From: an uncultured Candidatus Saccharibacteria bacterium
Lineage (GTDB): Bacteria; Patescibacteriota; Saccharimonadia; Saccharimonadales; Saccharimonadaceae
Length of the DNA: 28,300 bases
Reading direction: 5' to 3'
Assembly (NCBI GenBank): GCA_937974295.1
Contig: CALBWN010000012.1
Coordinates: forward strand, 1 to 28,300
Shown here piece by piece: positions 21,908-28,300 of the stretch; position 1 is the stretch's first letter, and every line of letters begins with the position of its first letter. A program made the position numbers and the translations under genes. The notes under the pieces were generated by a model. That model ran no database searches and was not told the DNA's origin. It saw only the letters and a program-made list of their open reading frames with translations.

Positions 21908-24371
21908 TCGTCAGCTCCCCTTTTCGTACTCCAACTGTCAAGACCGACCCCTTGGCGTAGTGATGAGCCAAGATCCCCTCGGCAAGGCGGTGCTCCAGCT
22001 CGTCCTCAATCGTACGCCGCAGCGGCCGCGCCCCAAAAGTGCGACTGTAGCCCTGAGCAATCAACCGTCGCTTTGCCGCTGGCAATACCTTAACGGCGAG
22101 GCTCTGACGAGCCAAACGCCGATTAAGCTCGGCAATCTGCAAGTCGAATATCTTCCCAACCTCTGGTTTGGTAAGCGGGCGGAAGGTGATGATCGCATCA
22201 AACCGATTAATTAGCTCTGGTCGCATAAAGCGCTCCAGTGCCTCACGAGTATATGACTCATTGCGTCGCTGCTGCTGCGCCGTATCGTCCTCGTCGGCCA
22301 GTTTGGCCTGGAAGCCGAGGCTGCGATTGTGCTGCATTTTGTCTGCTCCAAGGTTGCTGGTGAGGATGATGATTGTGTTGCGGAAACTCACGACACGACC
22401 AGTCGAGTCGGTCAATGTGCCATCCTCAAGCAGCTGCAGCAACATCTGGAATATATCGGGGTGAGCCTTTTCGATTTCATCAAACAACACCACACTATAG
22501 GGTTGGCGCCGCACTTTGTCCGTCAGCTTGCCGCCATCGTCGTAGCCCACGTAGCCAGCAGGCGCACCAACAAGTCGGCTTGCGGTGTGCTTCTCGCCAA
22601 ACTCACTCATATCGATCTTAATCAGCGCGTCGTCTGAGCCGAATACCTCACGAGCAAGCACGCGTGCCAGCTCGGTCTTGCCGACACCAGTTGGCCCCAT
22701 AAAGACAAAGCTACCGATCGGCCGCTGGCTACTCGCTACCCCGCTACGACTGCGCCGAATAGCCCGAGCAACTTTGCTAACTGCTTCTTCCTGGCCAATC
22801 AGATACTTCCCAAGGTGCTTCTCGAGATTACGCAGCAGCTTCGCCTCACTTGTGCGGACTTTCTCAACCGGAATATGAGTCATCACAGCAATAGCACGAG
22901 CAATATGATCATCGGTGAGCACCAATGGTGTTTTACGACCCTGCTCACGACGCGCCTGCTCAAGCTGGTCGGTCAATTGGCTAATACGCTGTTTATAGAG
23001 AGCGGCACGCTCGTAGTCTTCTGCTGCCACAGCGTCTTCCATCTTCTCGTTGAGCGCCTTGAGCTCACGGACATACTCGCGCTGCTTGCTTGGCTTGTGC
23101 CTCTTCTTAACGCGCACCAGCGCTGCTGCTTCATCAATCACATCAATCGCCTTGTCGGGCATAAAGCGATCAGCCACATAGCGGTCACTCATATACACCG
23201 CTGACTCGATCACCTCATCGCTAATCTTCACCCCGTGGTGCTTCTCGTAGTAGCTGCGCAACCCCTTGAGGATTGCCACCGTATCCTTCACACTTGGCTC
23301 CTTAACGAGCACTGTCTGGAAGCGACGCTCCAGCGCGCTATCCTTCTCGATATGCTTGCGATATTCCTCCAGCGTCGTCGCACCAATGAGGTGCAGCTCA
23401 CCCCGGGCCAGCGCTGGCTTGAGGATATTAGCTGCGTCCATCGCCCCGCCCTCTGCTGAGCCAGCCCCTACAAGCATGTGTAATTCATCGATAAAGGCAA
23501 TGATGTTACCCTGCTTGGTAATCTCGCGGATCAGTGCCGTCAGCCGCTCTTCAAACTGTCCACGGTACTTGGTGCCAGCGACAATTGCCGTCATATCGAG
23601 CATAACCACTCGCTTGTCGAGCAGATTATCTGGTACATCCTCGCGGACAATCCGCTGCGCCAGGCCTTCAACAATGGCTGTTTTGCCCACCCCTGGTTCA
23701 CCCAGCAAGACAGGGTTGTTCTTGGTGCGACGGCTGAGGATCGTCACGAGGCGCTCGGTCTCACGGGCTCGCCCTACCACAGTATCAAGCTCACCATCGG
23801 CTGCCTTGGCGGTTAAGTCAACACTGTATTTGCTCAGAGCACTACCACCGCGCGGCATTGGCCGGCGCTTCGTGTCGGTGCGGGTGCTCGTGCCACCATG
23901 GCTCTCTTCGCGCATATCATCAAAGTGGGCTTCGAGGTTGCGGACGATTGCCTCAGTATCTGCCCCCATTTCGCGTAGTAGTACAGTTGCACGGGCGTTA
24001 TTTTGCTTGAGCAAGCTATAGAGAATATGCTCTGTACCAAGCTCATCATGCTCATACTCCTTCGCAATTTCCCAGCCCATCCGGAGTGTCAATAGAGCCG
24101 TCTCAGATAGGCCAGTTGCCCCACCAGTTCGCACCGTAATACTCTTGAGCGGCTGCAGGTGGAGTGAGTCCTCCGCCCGGCGCAGCGTAATGCCAGCATC
24201 GGCCAATACCTTGGTGCCGAGGCTGGCGCTTTGGCTCAGGATGCCAAGGAGCAGGTGTTCGGTACCAATATAAGGGTTGCCATATCCACGAGCAATTGCA
24301 TCAGCGTACTGGACACTCAGGCGAGCATCGTCACTCAAATGACTAATAAAATCTGCAAAATCATCTTCCAT
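21882..24371 (-). CDS. clpC: ATP-dependent Clp protease ATPase subunit ClpC
   Basis: ClpC unfolds proteins and feeds them to ClpP. The ~829-residue product has the double Clp_N domain (residues ~1-145), AAA1 with GEPGVGKT (224-231), a middle domain with a UVR-type helix (MEDAVAAEDYERAALYKQRI region), AAA2 with GPTGVGKT (559-566), and the ClpB-D2 small domain. An ATG at 24440 is open, but the ATG at 24371 is preceded by GGAGG at 7 bases and starts MEDDFADF as expected. It heads the operon clpC-HExxH-radA-yacL. A CIRCE operator over the -35 predicts HrcA repression and heat induction. Confidence 0.95.
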   Translation of the reverse strand: MEDDFADFISHLSDDARLSVQYADAIARGYGNPYIGTEHLLLGILSQSASLGTKVLADAGITLRRAEDSLHLQPLKSITVRTGGATGLSETALLTLRMGWEIAKEYEHDELGTEHILYSLLKQNNARATVLLREMGADTEAIVRNLEAHFDDMREESHGGTSTRTDTKRRPMPRGGSALSKYSVDLTAKAADGELDTVVGRARETERLVTILSRRTKNNPVLLGEPGVGKTAIVEGLAQRIVREDVPDNLLDKRVVMLDMTAIVAGTKYRGQFEERLTALIREITKQGNIIAFIDELHMLVGAGSAEGGAMDAANILKPALARGELHLIGATTLEEYRKHIEKDSALERRFQTVLVKEPSVKDTVAILKGLRSYYEKHHGVKISDEVIESAVYMSDRYVADRFMPDKAIDVIDEAAALVRVKKRHKPSKQREYVRELKALNEKMEDAVAAEDYERAALYKQRISQLTDQLEQARREQGRKTPLVLTDDHIARAIAVMTHIPVEKVRTSEAKLLRNLEKHLGKYLIGQEEAVSKVARAIRRSRSGVASSQRPIGSFVFMGPTGVGKTELARVLAREVFGSDDALIKIDMSEFGEKHTASRLVGAPAGYVGYDDGGKLTDKVRRQPYSVVLFDEIEKAHPDIFQMLLQLLEDGTLTDSTGRVVSFRNTIIILTSNLGADKMQHNRSLGFQAKLADEDDTAQQQRRNESYTREALERFMRPELINRFDAIITFRPLTKPEVGKIFDLQIAELNRRLARQSLAVKVLPAAKRRLIAQGYSRTFGARPLRRTIEDELEHRLAEGILAHHYAKGSVLTVGVRKGELTIDARSEKA

Positions 24372-24411
24372 GTCGTCCTCCAAAATCTGTGGCCAAAAAG
24401 CCACCCTACTC

Positions 24412-24440
24412 AGTATACGCTGCTCGTTAGCACTCGTCAA
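24412..24440 (-). promoter_or_regulatory. Promoter of the clpC operon
   Basis: On the minus strand, TTGACG (24435-24440), 17 bases and TATACT (24412-24417). The -35 lies inside the CIRCE element. A GTGGC/GCCAC hairpin can form in the 5' leader before GGAGG. Confidence 0.85.
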
Positions 24441-24453
24441 GGTGGAGTGCTAA
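24427..24453. promoter_or_regulatory. CIRCE operator (HrcA binding site)
   Basis: TTAGCACTC (24427-24435), 9 bases, GAGTGCTAA (24445-24453) matches the CIRCE consensus in both arms with the standard N9 spacer. It overlaps the clpC -35, as expected for repression by HrcA. Confidence 0.95.
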
Positions 24454-24463
24454 TAATGCGCAA

Positions 24464-24489
24464 AACCCTGCTCTATCATGAGCAGGGTT
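24464..24489 (-). terminator. Intrinsic terminator of nusA
   Basis: A perfect 10-bp stem AACCCTGCTC/GAGCAGGGTT (24464-24473, 24480-24489) with a 6-base loop. On the minus strand the right arm is followed by TT, giving a short TTTT run. It insulates nusA from the clpC promoter 11 bases away. Confidence 0.8.
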
Positions 24490-24512
24490 AGTACGCTTAG
24501 CGTATTGCAGAT

Positions 24513-25628
24513 TTACGCTTGGTTTTCGATAGCGCTAAAGAGATCGTCCTCGATGTTCTTGCGTGGCTTGCGCTCGGCAGGCTGGCTGGCTGCCGTCTCG
24601 ATATCAAGCTCAAAGCCGGTAAGACGGCTCGCCAGGCGAACGTTTTGCCCGCTGCGGCCAATCGCGATCGATTGCTGGTCTTCTGTCACATATACCTTGG
24701 CGTGCTTGTGCTCGCGGTCAATCTCGACCCGCACTACCTCAGCAGGGCTGAGGGCGTTGCGAATGTACGTATCGGTGTTTTCGTCGTACATAATGATATC
24801 GATCTTTTCTTGGTCGCCAATCTCGTTAACAACAGCATTGACCCGCGTGCCATGTCCACCAACAAAGGTACCAACAGGGTCGATCCCTGGCACGGTGCTC
24901 AGAACGGCCAGCTTGGTGCGGCGACCTGCCTCGCGAGCGATCCCCTTAATCTCGACTGCCCCTGTCTCGAGCTCTGGCACCTCTTGGCGGAAAAGATACT
25001 CAATGAAGGCTTCGTTGCCACGGCTAAGGATAAGCTGTGGGCCACGATTGTCGCGCTCGATATCCTTGATGAATACCTTGATGCGACTGCCTGGTACGTA
25101 GCGCTCGCCTTGGATTTGCTCGCTTTGCGGCAAGATGCCAGTTGCCTTGCCCAGCTCAACGCGCACAACGCGCGGCTCAACCCGCTGGACGATACCCGTC
25201 ACGACGGTACCAATCTTGTCCTCAAACTCTGCAAGCACCACCTCGCGCTCAGCCTCGCGCAGGCGCTGCAACACCACCTGCTTGGCAGTCTGAGCCGCCA
25301 CACGACCAAAGCTCGTCACATTGTGCGCCTCCTCAACGGTACCACCCAGCTCGGCATCGGGGTTTGTCGCCCGTGCTTCTTCTAGGCTGACCTCTGTCGA
25401 TGGGAAGTTAACTTCCTCAACGATTTCACGAATGACGAATACCTTGGCCGTGCCGTCGTTGAGATTAAGCTCTGCCCGGACGTTTTGGTCGCGCTCACCA
25501 TTGTCGCGGCGCCACGCGGCAGCAATTGCTTGCTCGATCACACCCAGGACAGTTTCCTCGGGCAAGTTCTTTTCGTCAGCGATCGTGCGCAAGGCTAACG
25601 TAAGCTGCTTAATATTAAGGTCTTCCAT
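24513..25628 (-). CDS. nusA: Transcription termination/antitermination factor NusA
   Basis: NusA binds RNA polymerase and modulates pausing, termination and antitermination. The 371-residue product has the N-terminal RNAP-binding domain (1-~125), an S1 domain (~135-200), and two KH domains, the first with VGGHGTRVNAV and the second with IGRSGQNVRLASRLTG. It ends with a short acidic tail and lacks the C-terminal repeats of E. coli NusA, as in Gram-positives. An AAGGAG site lies 9 bases before the ATG. It has its own consensus promoter and terminator, so it is monocistronic here rather than in the usual rimP-nusA-infB operon. Confidence 0.95.
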   Translation of the reverse strand: MEDLNIKQLTLALRTIADEKNLPEETVLGVIEQAIAAAWRRDNGERDQNVRAELNLNDGTAKVFVIREIVEEVNFPSTEVSLEEARATNPDAELGGTVEEAHNVTSFGRVAAQTAKQVVLQRLREAEREVVLAEFEDKIGTVVTGIVQRVEPRVVRVELGKATGILPQSEQIQGERYVPGSRIKVFIKDIERDNRGPQLILSRGNEAFIEYLFRQEVPELETGAVEIKGIAREAGRRTKLAVLSTVPGIDPVGTFVGGHGTRVNAVVNEIGDQEKIDIIMYDENTDTYIRNALSPAEVVRVEIDREHKHAKVYVTEDQQSIAIGRSGQNVRLASRLTGFELDIETAASQPAERKPRKNIEDDLFSAIENQA

Positions 25629-25684
25629 ATTATATACTCCTTTCTATGAAAAACTCCGACCTGCCGGCCGGATATCTACCCATC

Positions 25685-25713
25685 AGTGTAGCGGATCATA
25701 CGAGGGATGTCAA
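25685..25713 (-). promoter_or_regulatory. Promoter of nusA
   Basis: On the minus strand, consensus TTGACA (25708-25713), 17 bases and TACACT (25685-25690). The ~50-base leader carries a GC-rich CCGGCCGG segment and the AAGGAG site. Confidence 0.85.
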
Positions 25714-25801
25714 ATGATTCTTAATAATATGACTCCAAAACCTTCGCTCTGCCTACATTAGCCCCTTCTGCCCCTCACTCATCCGATGAAGTAGTGAATT
25801 T

Positions 25802-26437
25802 TTATTCAACAATTGTCAACACATCACGGAGGTCAGCGATGACCCATCGTGCATGCCTGGCAGCAGGTGAGTCAGCAAAGGCTACCCCATTGCCTGTCGC
25901 GGCAAAGAGCGGTACGTCGTTCGCTCCATCGCCCACCACCAGGCAGTCGCTCAGCGAAGCCTGCTGCTCAGCAGCTAGCTCGCGGAGCTGCTGTAGCTTG
26001 GCCGCTGCATCGCTATCTGGCGCATCAATCCGACACAGCATGTCGTGGTCATCAAAGATGAAATGATTGCTCGCCCGCCAAAGCGCGACACCAAGCTGCT
26101 CTGCTACCATACCCACCAAGATATCCATCGCACCAGAGTTGATAGCTACACGGTAACCCCGCGCTTGAAGCGCTACAACAACCATCTGGGCGTGTGGCAT
26201 ATAGGTATATTGGCTGAGGATGCGTTGCACCGCCACGCGGCGACAGTCGCCCCGCTGCTGGTACCGCTGCAATAGCCAGGCTTGGCCCTCAGCATCGGTT
26301 ATCTCACCCCGGACGGCACGTGCCATCAAGGCGGCATCCTCTTCTAGCGTAATGCCCATGGCGAGATTGAGATTGCGCCACGAGTTGTCGCGGATGAAGG
26401 TATGATTGAGGTCGAATACAATAAGCTTCGGCTGCAT
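25802..26437 (-). CDS. HAD-superfamily phosphatase-like protein (HAD-IB type)
   Basis: The protein has about 211 residues with a HAD fold: motif I VFDLNHTFI (D9-x-N11-x-T13), a helical cap, motif II INSGA, a lysine in the AAAKLQQL segment, and motif IV VVGDGANDVPLFAA, typical of phosphoserine-phosphatase-like enzymes. The second aspartate of motif I, the usual acid/base, is replaced by Asn (N11), which may lower or change activity. The start is fixed by a TAATG overlap with the upstream stop; a frame extension to 26464 is ignored. It is co-transcribed with the DUF1524-like nuclease. The substrate is unknown. Confidence 0.82.
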   Translation of the reverse strand: MQPKLIVFDLNHTFIRDNSWRNLNLAMGITLEEDAALMARAVRGEITDAEGQAWLLQRYQQRGDCRRVAVQRILSQYTYMPHAQMVVVALQARGYRVAINSGAMDILVGMVAEQLGVALWRASNHFIFDDHDMLCRIDAPDSDAAAKLQQLRELAAEQQASLSDCLVVGDGANDVPLFAATGNGVAFADSPAARHARWVIADLRDVLTIVE

Positions 26438-27114
26438 TAGCCAGGTACTCCCTGCCCAGGGCACGTGGCAAGGACGCGCTGCATGGCGGCTTTTTCGCCT
26501 GTGGTGACCCAGAGGTGATATTTGCGTTTGACGGCAATTTGCCGGGCAATGTATTGGCAGCGAAACGGCTTATGGCTAGGCAGCCACGTGGCGGCATCAC
26601 CATCGCCCTTTTGTTGGTTGGCCGGGCCATCGACTGCCAGGAGCTCAAGTGGATCATTAGCAAGCTGCTGCCGTTGCTCGCTACTGAGCTGCTGTGCACC
26701 AGTTTGCCAGGCATTGCTGAGAGCTACAACGTGGTCAATCTGCACTGCAGTACTCGTGCCACTCCCTCGCTGAAAGGTGATGCGCTTGCCTGTGTATGGG
26801 TCGTCGAGCTGACCACTCGCTACTTTGCAGTTACCACTCACCACCGCCTGCTTGAGGTCGCGTGCGAGGATGATATTGCGCGTGTCGCAGCCACCCGTCG
26901 TTGCCCAGCCCGCACCAAATTGGCTGCGCGCATATCCAGTCTTGGGCGCACGACCTTTAACGGGCAACGCCTCGAGCGCTGCTAGCGCCTCGCCGTTACC
27001 CTGTGGCAAGTGACTTGACTGCGCCAACTGCCACGCTGCATATATCGCGAGCGCAACAATGACAATACCAGCAAGCAAAAACATCGTTATGACGCGGCGA
27101 CGGCGATATTCCAT
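26437..27114 (-). CDS. Membrane-anchored HNH nuclease-like protein (DUF1524/GmrSD C-terminal type)
   Basis: The protein has about 225 residues: a basic start (MEYRRRR), one membrane segment (~9-29), then a domain matching the secreted HNH family with Y-x-R-x-x-FG, GCDTRN (75-80), DDPYTGK, the metal-site IDHVVALSNAW (D127, H128), ANDPLELL, and N166-x-x-K-G-D-G-D-A-A-T-W-L-P. Such proteins are exported nucleases. Here it would degrade nucleic acid outside the membrane, perhaps for nucleotide salvage (inference). In-frame ATGs at 27138 and 27120 exist, but the extended -10 lies over or before them and ends 6 bases before 27114. A HAD protein follows with TAATG coupling. Confidence 0.85.
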   Translation of the reverse strand: MEYRRRRVITMFLLAGIVIVALAIYAAWQLAQSSHLPQGNGEALAALEALPVKGRAPKTGYARSQFGAGWATTGGCDTRNIILARDLKQAVVSGNCKVASGQLDDPYTGKRITFQRGSGTSTAVQIDHVVALSNAWQTGAQQLSSEQRQQLANDPLELLAVDGPANQQKGDGDAATWLPSHKPFRCQYIARQIAVKRKYHLWVTTGEKAAMQRVLATCPGQGVPG

Positions 27115-27120
27115 AATCAT

Positions 27121-27129
27121 ATCATAGCA
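27121..27129 (-). promoter_or_regulatory. Extended -10 promoter, leaderless start at 27114
   Basis: TGCTATGAT on the minus strand, with its -10 (27121-27126) ending 6 bases before the ATG. It is divergent from the pepN promoter. Confidence 0.65.
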
Positions 27130-27141
27130 TAGGGTCAATTT

Positions 27142-27171
27142 TTGGTAGGCTCATGCACATTCCGGTATACT
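27142..27171 (+). promoter_or_regulatory. Promoter of pepN, leaderless start at 27178
   Basis: -35 TTGGTA (27142-27147), an 18-base spacer and -10 TATACT (27166-27171) end 6 bases before the ATG. No Shine-Dalgarno is present. Confidence 0.7.
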
Positions 27172-27177
27172 AGTTTT

Positions 27178-28300
27178 ATGCAACAGGTTACTCATCTCAT
27201 CGACTTTTTTATACCAACTCACTATCAGCTGGCGCTGGATATTGATCGCCAGCAGCGGCACTTCACAGGGCACGTGACGATCACTGGCGAGACAACGCAG
27301 GCCGATACGCCAATTAAGCTCCACGCCAAAGACCTCACAATCACCAGCGCGATGATCGACGACCAGCCAGCCTCTATAGAGCATAATGAGGACGAGGTCT
27401 CGCTACACCTGCCAACGCTGAGTGCTGGCACTCACACCATCACTCTCGCGTACGAAGCAGCAATTACTGACTCACTCCACGGTCTCTACCCCTGTTATTA
27501 TCAGCACGACGGTGCGAAGAAGGAATTGCTTATGACGCAGTTCGAGAGTCATCATGCGCGCGAGGTCTTCCCGTGTGTTGATGAGCCTGCTGCCAAAGCG
27601 ACCTTCGACATAACCGTCACGACTGAGCCAGGCATCACGGTGCTTGGCAATATGCCCGTCCAGTCGCAGCAAGAAGCAGATGGCCGACTCACCACTACCT
27701 TTGCCCAGACGCCGCGCATGAGTACCTACCTGGTGGCGCTCGTGATGGGTGAGCTGCAGCACATCACTGGTCAGACGAAAGATGGCGTAGAGGTGTCGGT
27801 CTGGGCCACGCCAGCGCAGGCCCCTGCGAGCCTCGATTTCGCTCTTGAGCATGCCATCCGCTCGATTGAGTTCTTTAATGAGTACTTCGACAGGCCCTAC
27901 CCCTTGCCTAAATCCGACCACGTTGCGGTACCAGACTTTAGCAGTGGTGCGATGGAGAACTGGGGGCTCATTACCTACCGCGAGTCTGCCTTGCTAGCTG
28001 ATCCAACCACGACAACTATCGCCGATAAGCAATACATTGCCACCGTCATTAGCCACGAGCTCAGCCACCAGTGGTTTGGCAATCTCGTGACGATGAAGTG
28101 GTGGGACAACCTCTGGCTCAACGAGAGCTTTGCCAATATGATGGAATACCTAGCGGTCGATGCCATCCACCCCGAGTGGCACGTGTGGACGGACTTTTGC
28201 AACCACGAGGGCGCGCTGGCCTTTGGCCGTGATGCGATTGATGGCGTGCAGCCAGTCCAAACAGCCGTCCATCATCCGGATGAGATTAGCACGCTTTTTG
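27178..28300 (+). CDS. M1-family aminopeptidase (PepN-like), 3' truncated by window edge
   Basis: The 374 visible residues open with the beta-sandwich N-terminal domain (HYQLALDIDR...). They continue into the catalytic domain with the exopeptidase motif GAMEN (257-261), the zinc motif HELSH (293-297; the family is HExxH) and the third ligand in LNESFAN (about E316). M1 enzymes remove N-terminal residues from peptides using one zinc. No signal peptide is present, so it is probably cytoplasmic, recycling peptides. The start is set by a promoter 6 bases upstream, implying a leaderless message. The C-terminal part lies beyond the window. Confidence 0.93.
   Translation, partial: MQQVTHLIDFFIPTHYQLALDIDRQQRHFTGHVTITGETTQADTPIKLHAKDLTITSAMIDDQPASIEHNEDEVSLHLPTLSAGTHTITLAYEAAITDSLHGLYPCYYQHDGAKKELLMTQFESHHAREVFPCVDEPAAKATFDITVTTEPGITVLGNMPVQSQQEADGRLTTTFAQTPRMSTYLVALVMGELQHITGQTKDGVEVSVWATPAQAPASLDFALEHAIRSIEFFNEYFDRPYPLPKSDHVAVPDFSSGAMENWGLITYRESALLADPTTTTIADKQYIATVISHELSHQWFGNLVTMKWWDNLWLNESFANMMEYLAVDAIHPEWHVWTDFCNHEGALAFGRDAIDGVQPVQTAVHHPDEISTLF

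Noticed and set aside
23266..24021. Open frame (251 codons) on the plus strand opposite clpC
   Set aside because: Ser/Arg/Leu-rich shadow of a high-GC coding region, with no start signals.
24519..25385. Long open frame (288 codons) on the plus strand opposite nusA
   Set aside because: It is fully antisense to a confident nusA, has no ribosome-binding site, and its composition is that of a frame shadow.
1..28300. Recoded UGA (as in Gracilibacteria or Absconditabacteria)
   Set aside because: UGA serves as the stop of several complete genes of normal length (for example the ends at 10494 and 17339), so the standard code fits.
1..28300. CRISPR arrays, insertion sequences, integrases or phage genes
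   Set aside because: No regularly spaced repeats, transposase motifs or terminal inverted repeats were seen.

Overview
The window looks like part of a small, compact genome of an ultrasmall host-associated bacterium, most likely Candidatus Saccharibacteria (TM7, Patescibacteria/CPR). This is an inference from gene content and layout: tightly packed one- to four-gene operons, housekeeping genes next to patescibacterial-type proteins of unknown role, the standard genetic code with UGA used as a stop, and no sign of a complete pathway for the catabolic enzymes present. A 16S or ribosomal-protein comparison would settle it.

Layout. 1-4006 is relatively AT-rich and holds a truncated gene, a small membrane-anchored protein, a doubtful small ORF, two multi-pass membrane proteins and a CinA/MoaB-fold protein. 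4037-7157 (minus) is a redox pair: an AstD-like aldehyde dehydrogenase and a GlcD-like FAD oxidase. recG (plus) is divergent from them. After a 440-base spacer with unusual inverted repeats comes a two-gene unit: a protein carrying the zinc-ligand pattern of phospholipase C/S1-P1 nuclease, overlapping rsmD by 4 bases. Then follow tRNA-Leu(UAG), a CYTH-domain protein, a eukaryotic-type phosphomannomutase-like HAD protein and tyrS (both minus), a class A penicillin-binding protein (plus) and an inositol-monophosphatase-family gene (minus).

18365-24371 (minus) is a stress/DNA-repair operon: clpC, a membrane-anchored HExxH protein, radA and a YacL-like PIN-TRAM protein. It is preceded by a perfect CIRCE operator laid over the -35 of a strong promoter, so HrcA control is predicted. 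The order clpC-radA-yacL matches the Bacillus clpC operon, but ctsR, mcsA, mcsB and disA are absent. Beyond it lie nusA with its own promoter and terminator, a two-gene unit of a membrane-anchored DUF1524-type HNH nuclease and a HAD phosphatase, and the start of an M1 aminopeptidase (pepN) running off the right edge.

The most striking general signal is in how genes start. Five genes have a clear -10 box ending exactly 6 bases before the start codon and no Shine-Dalgarno, the geometry of leaderless mRNAs. Two more have gaps of 9 and 12 bases. Other genes (clpC, nusA, tyrS, PBP, phosphomannomutase-like) have normal leaders with GGAGG-type sites. Many promoters are extended -10 elements of the form TGNTATAAT. 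The best candidate for an undescribed protein is the gene at 9676-10494, whose histidine/aspartate/glutamate spacing matches Bacillus cereus phospholipase C residue for residue, in a protein that lacks a signal peptide.
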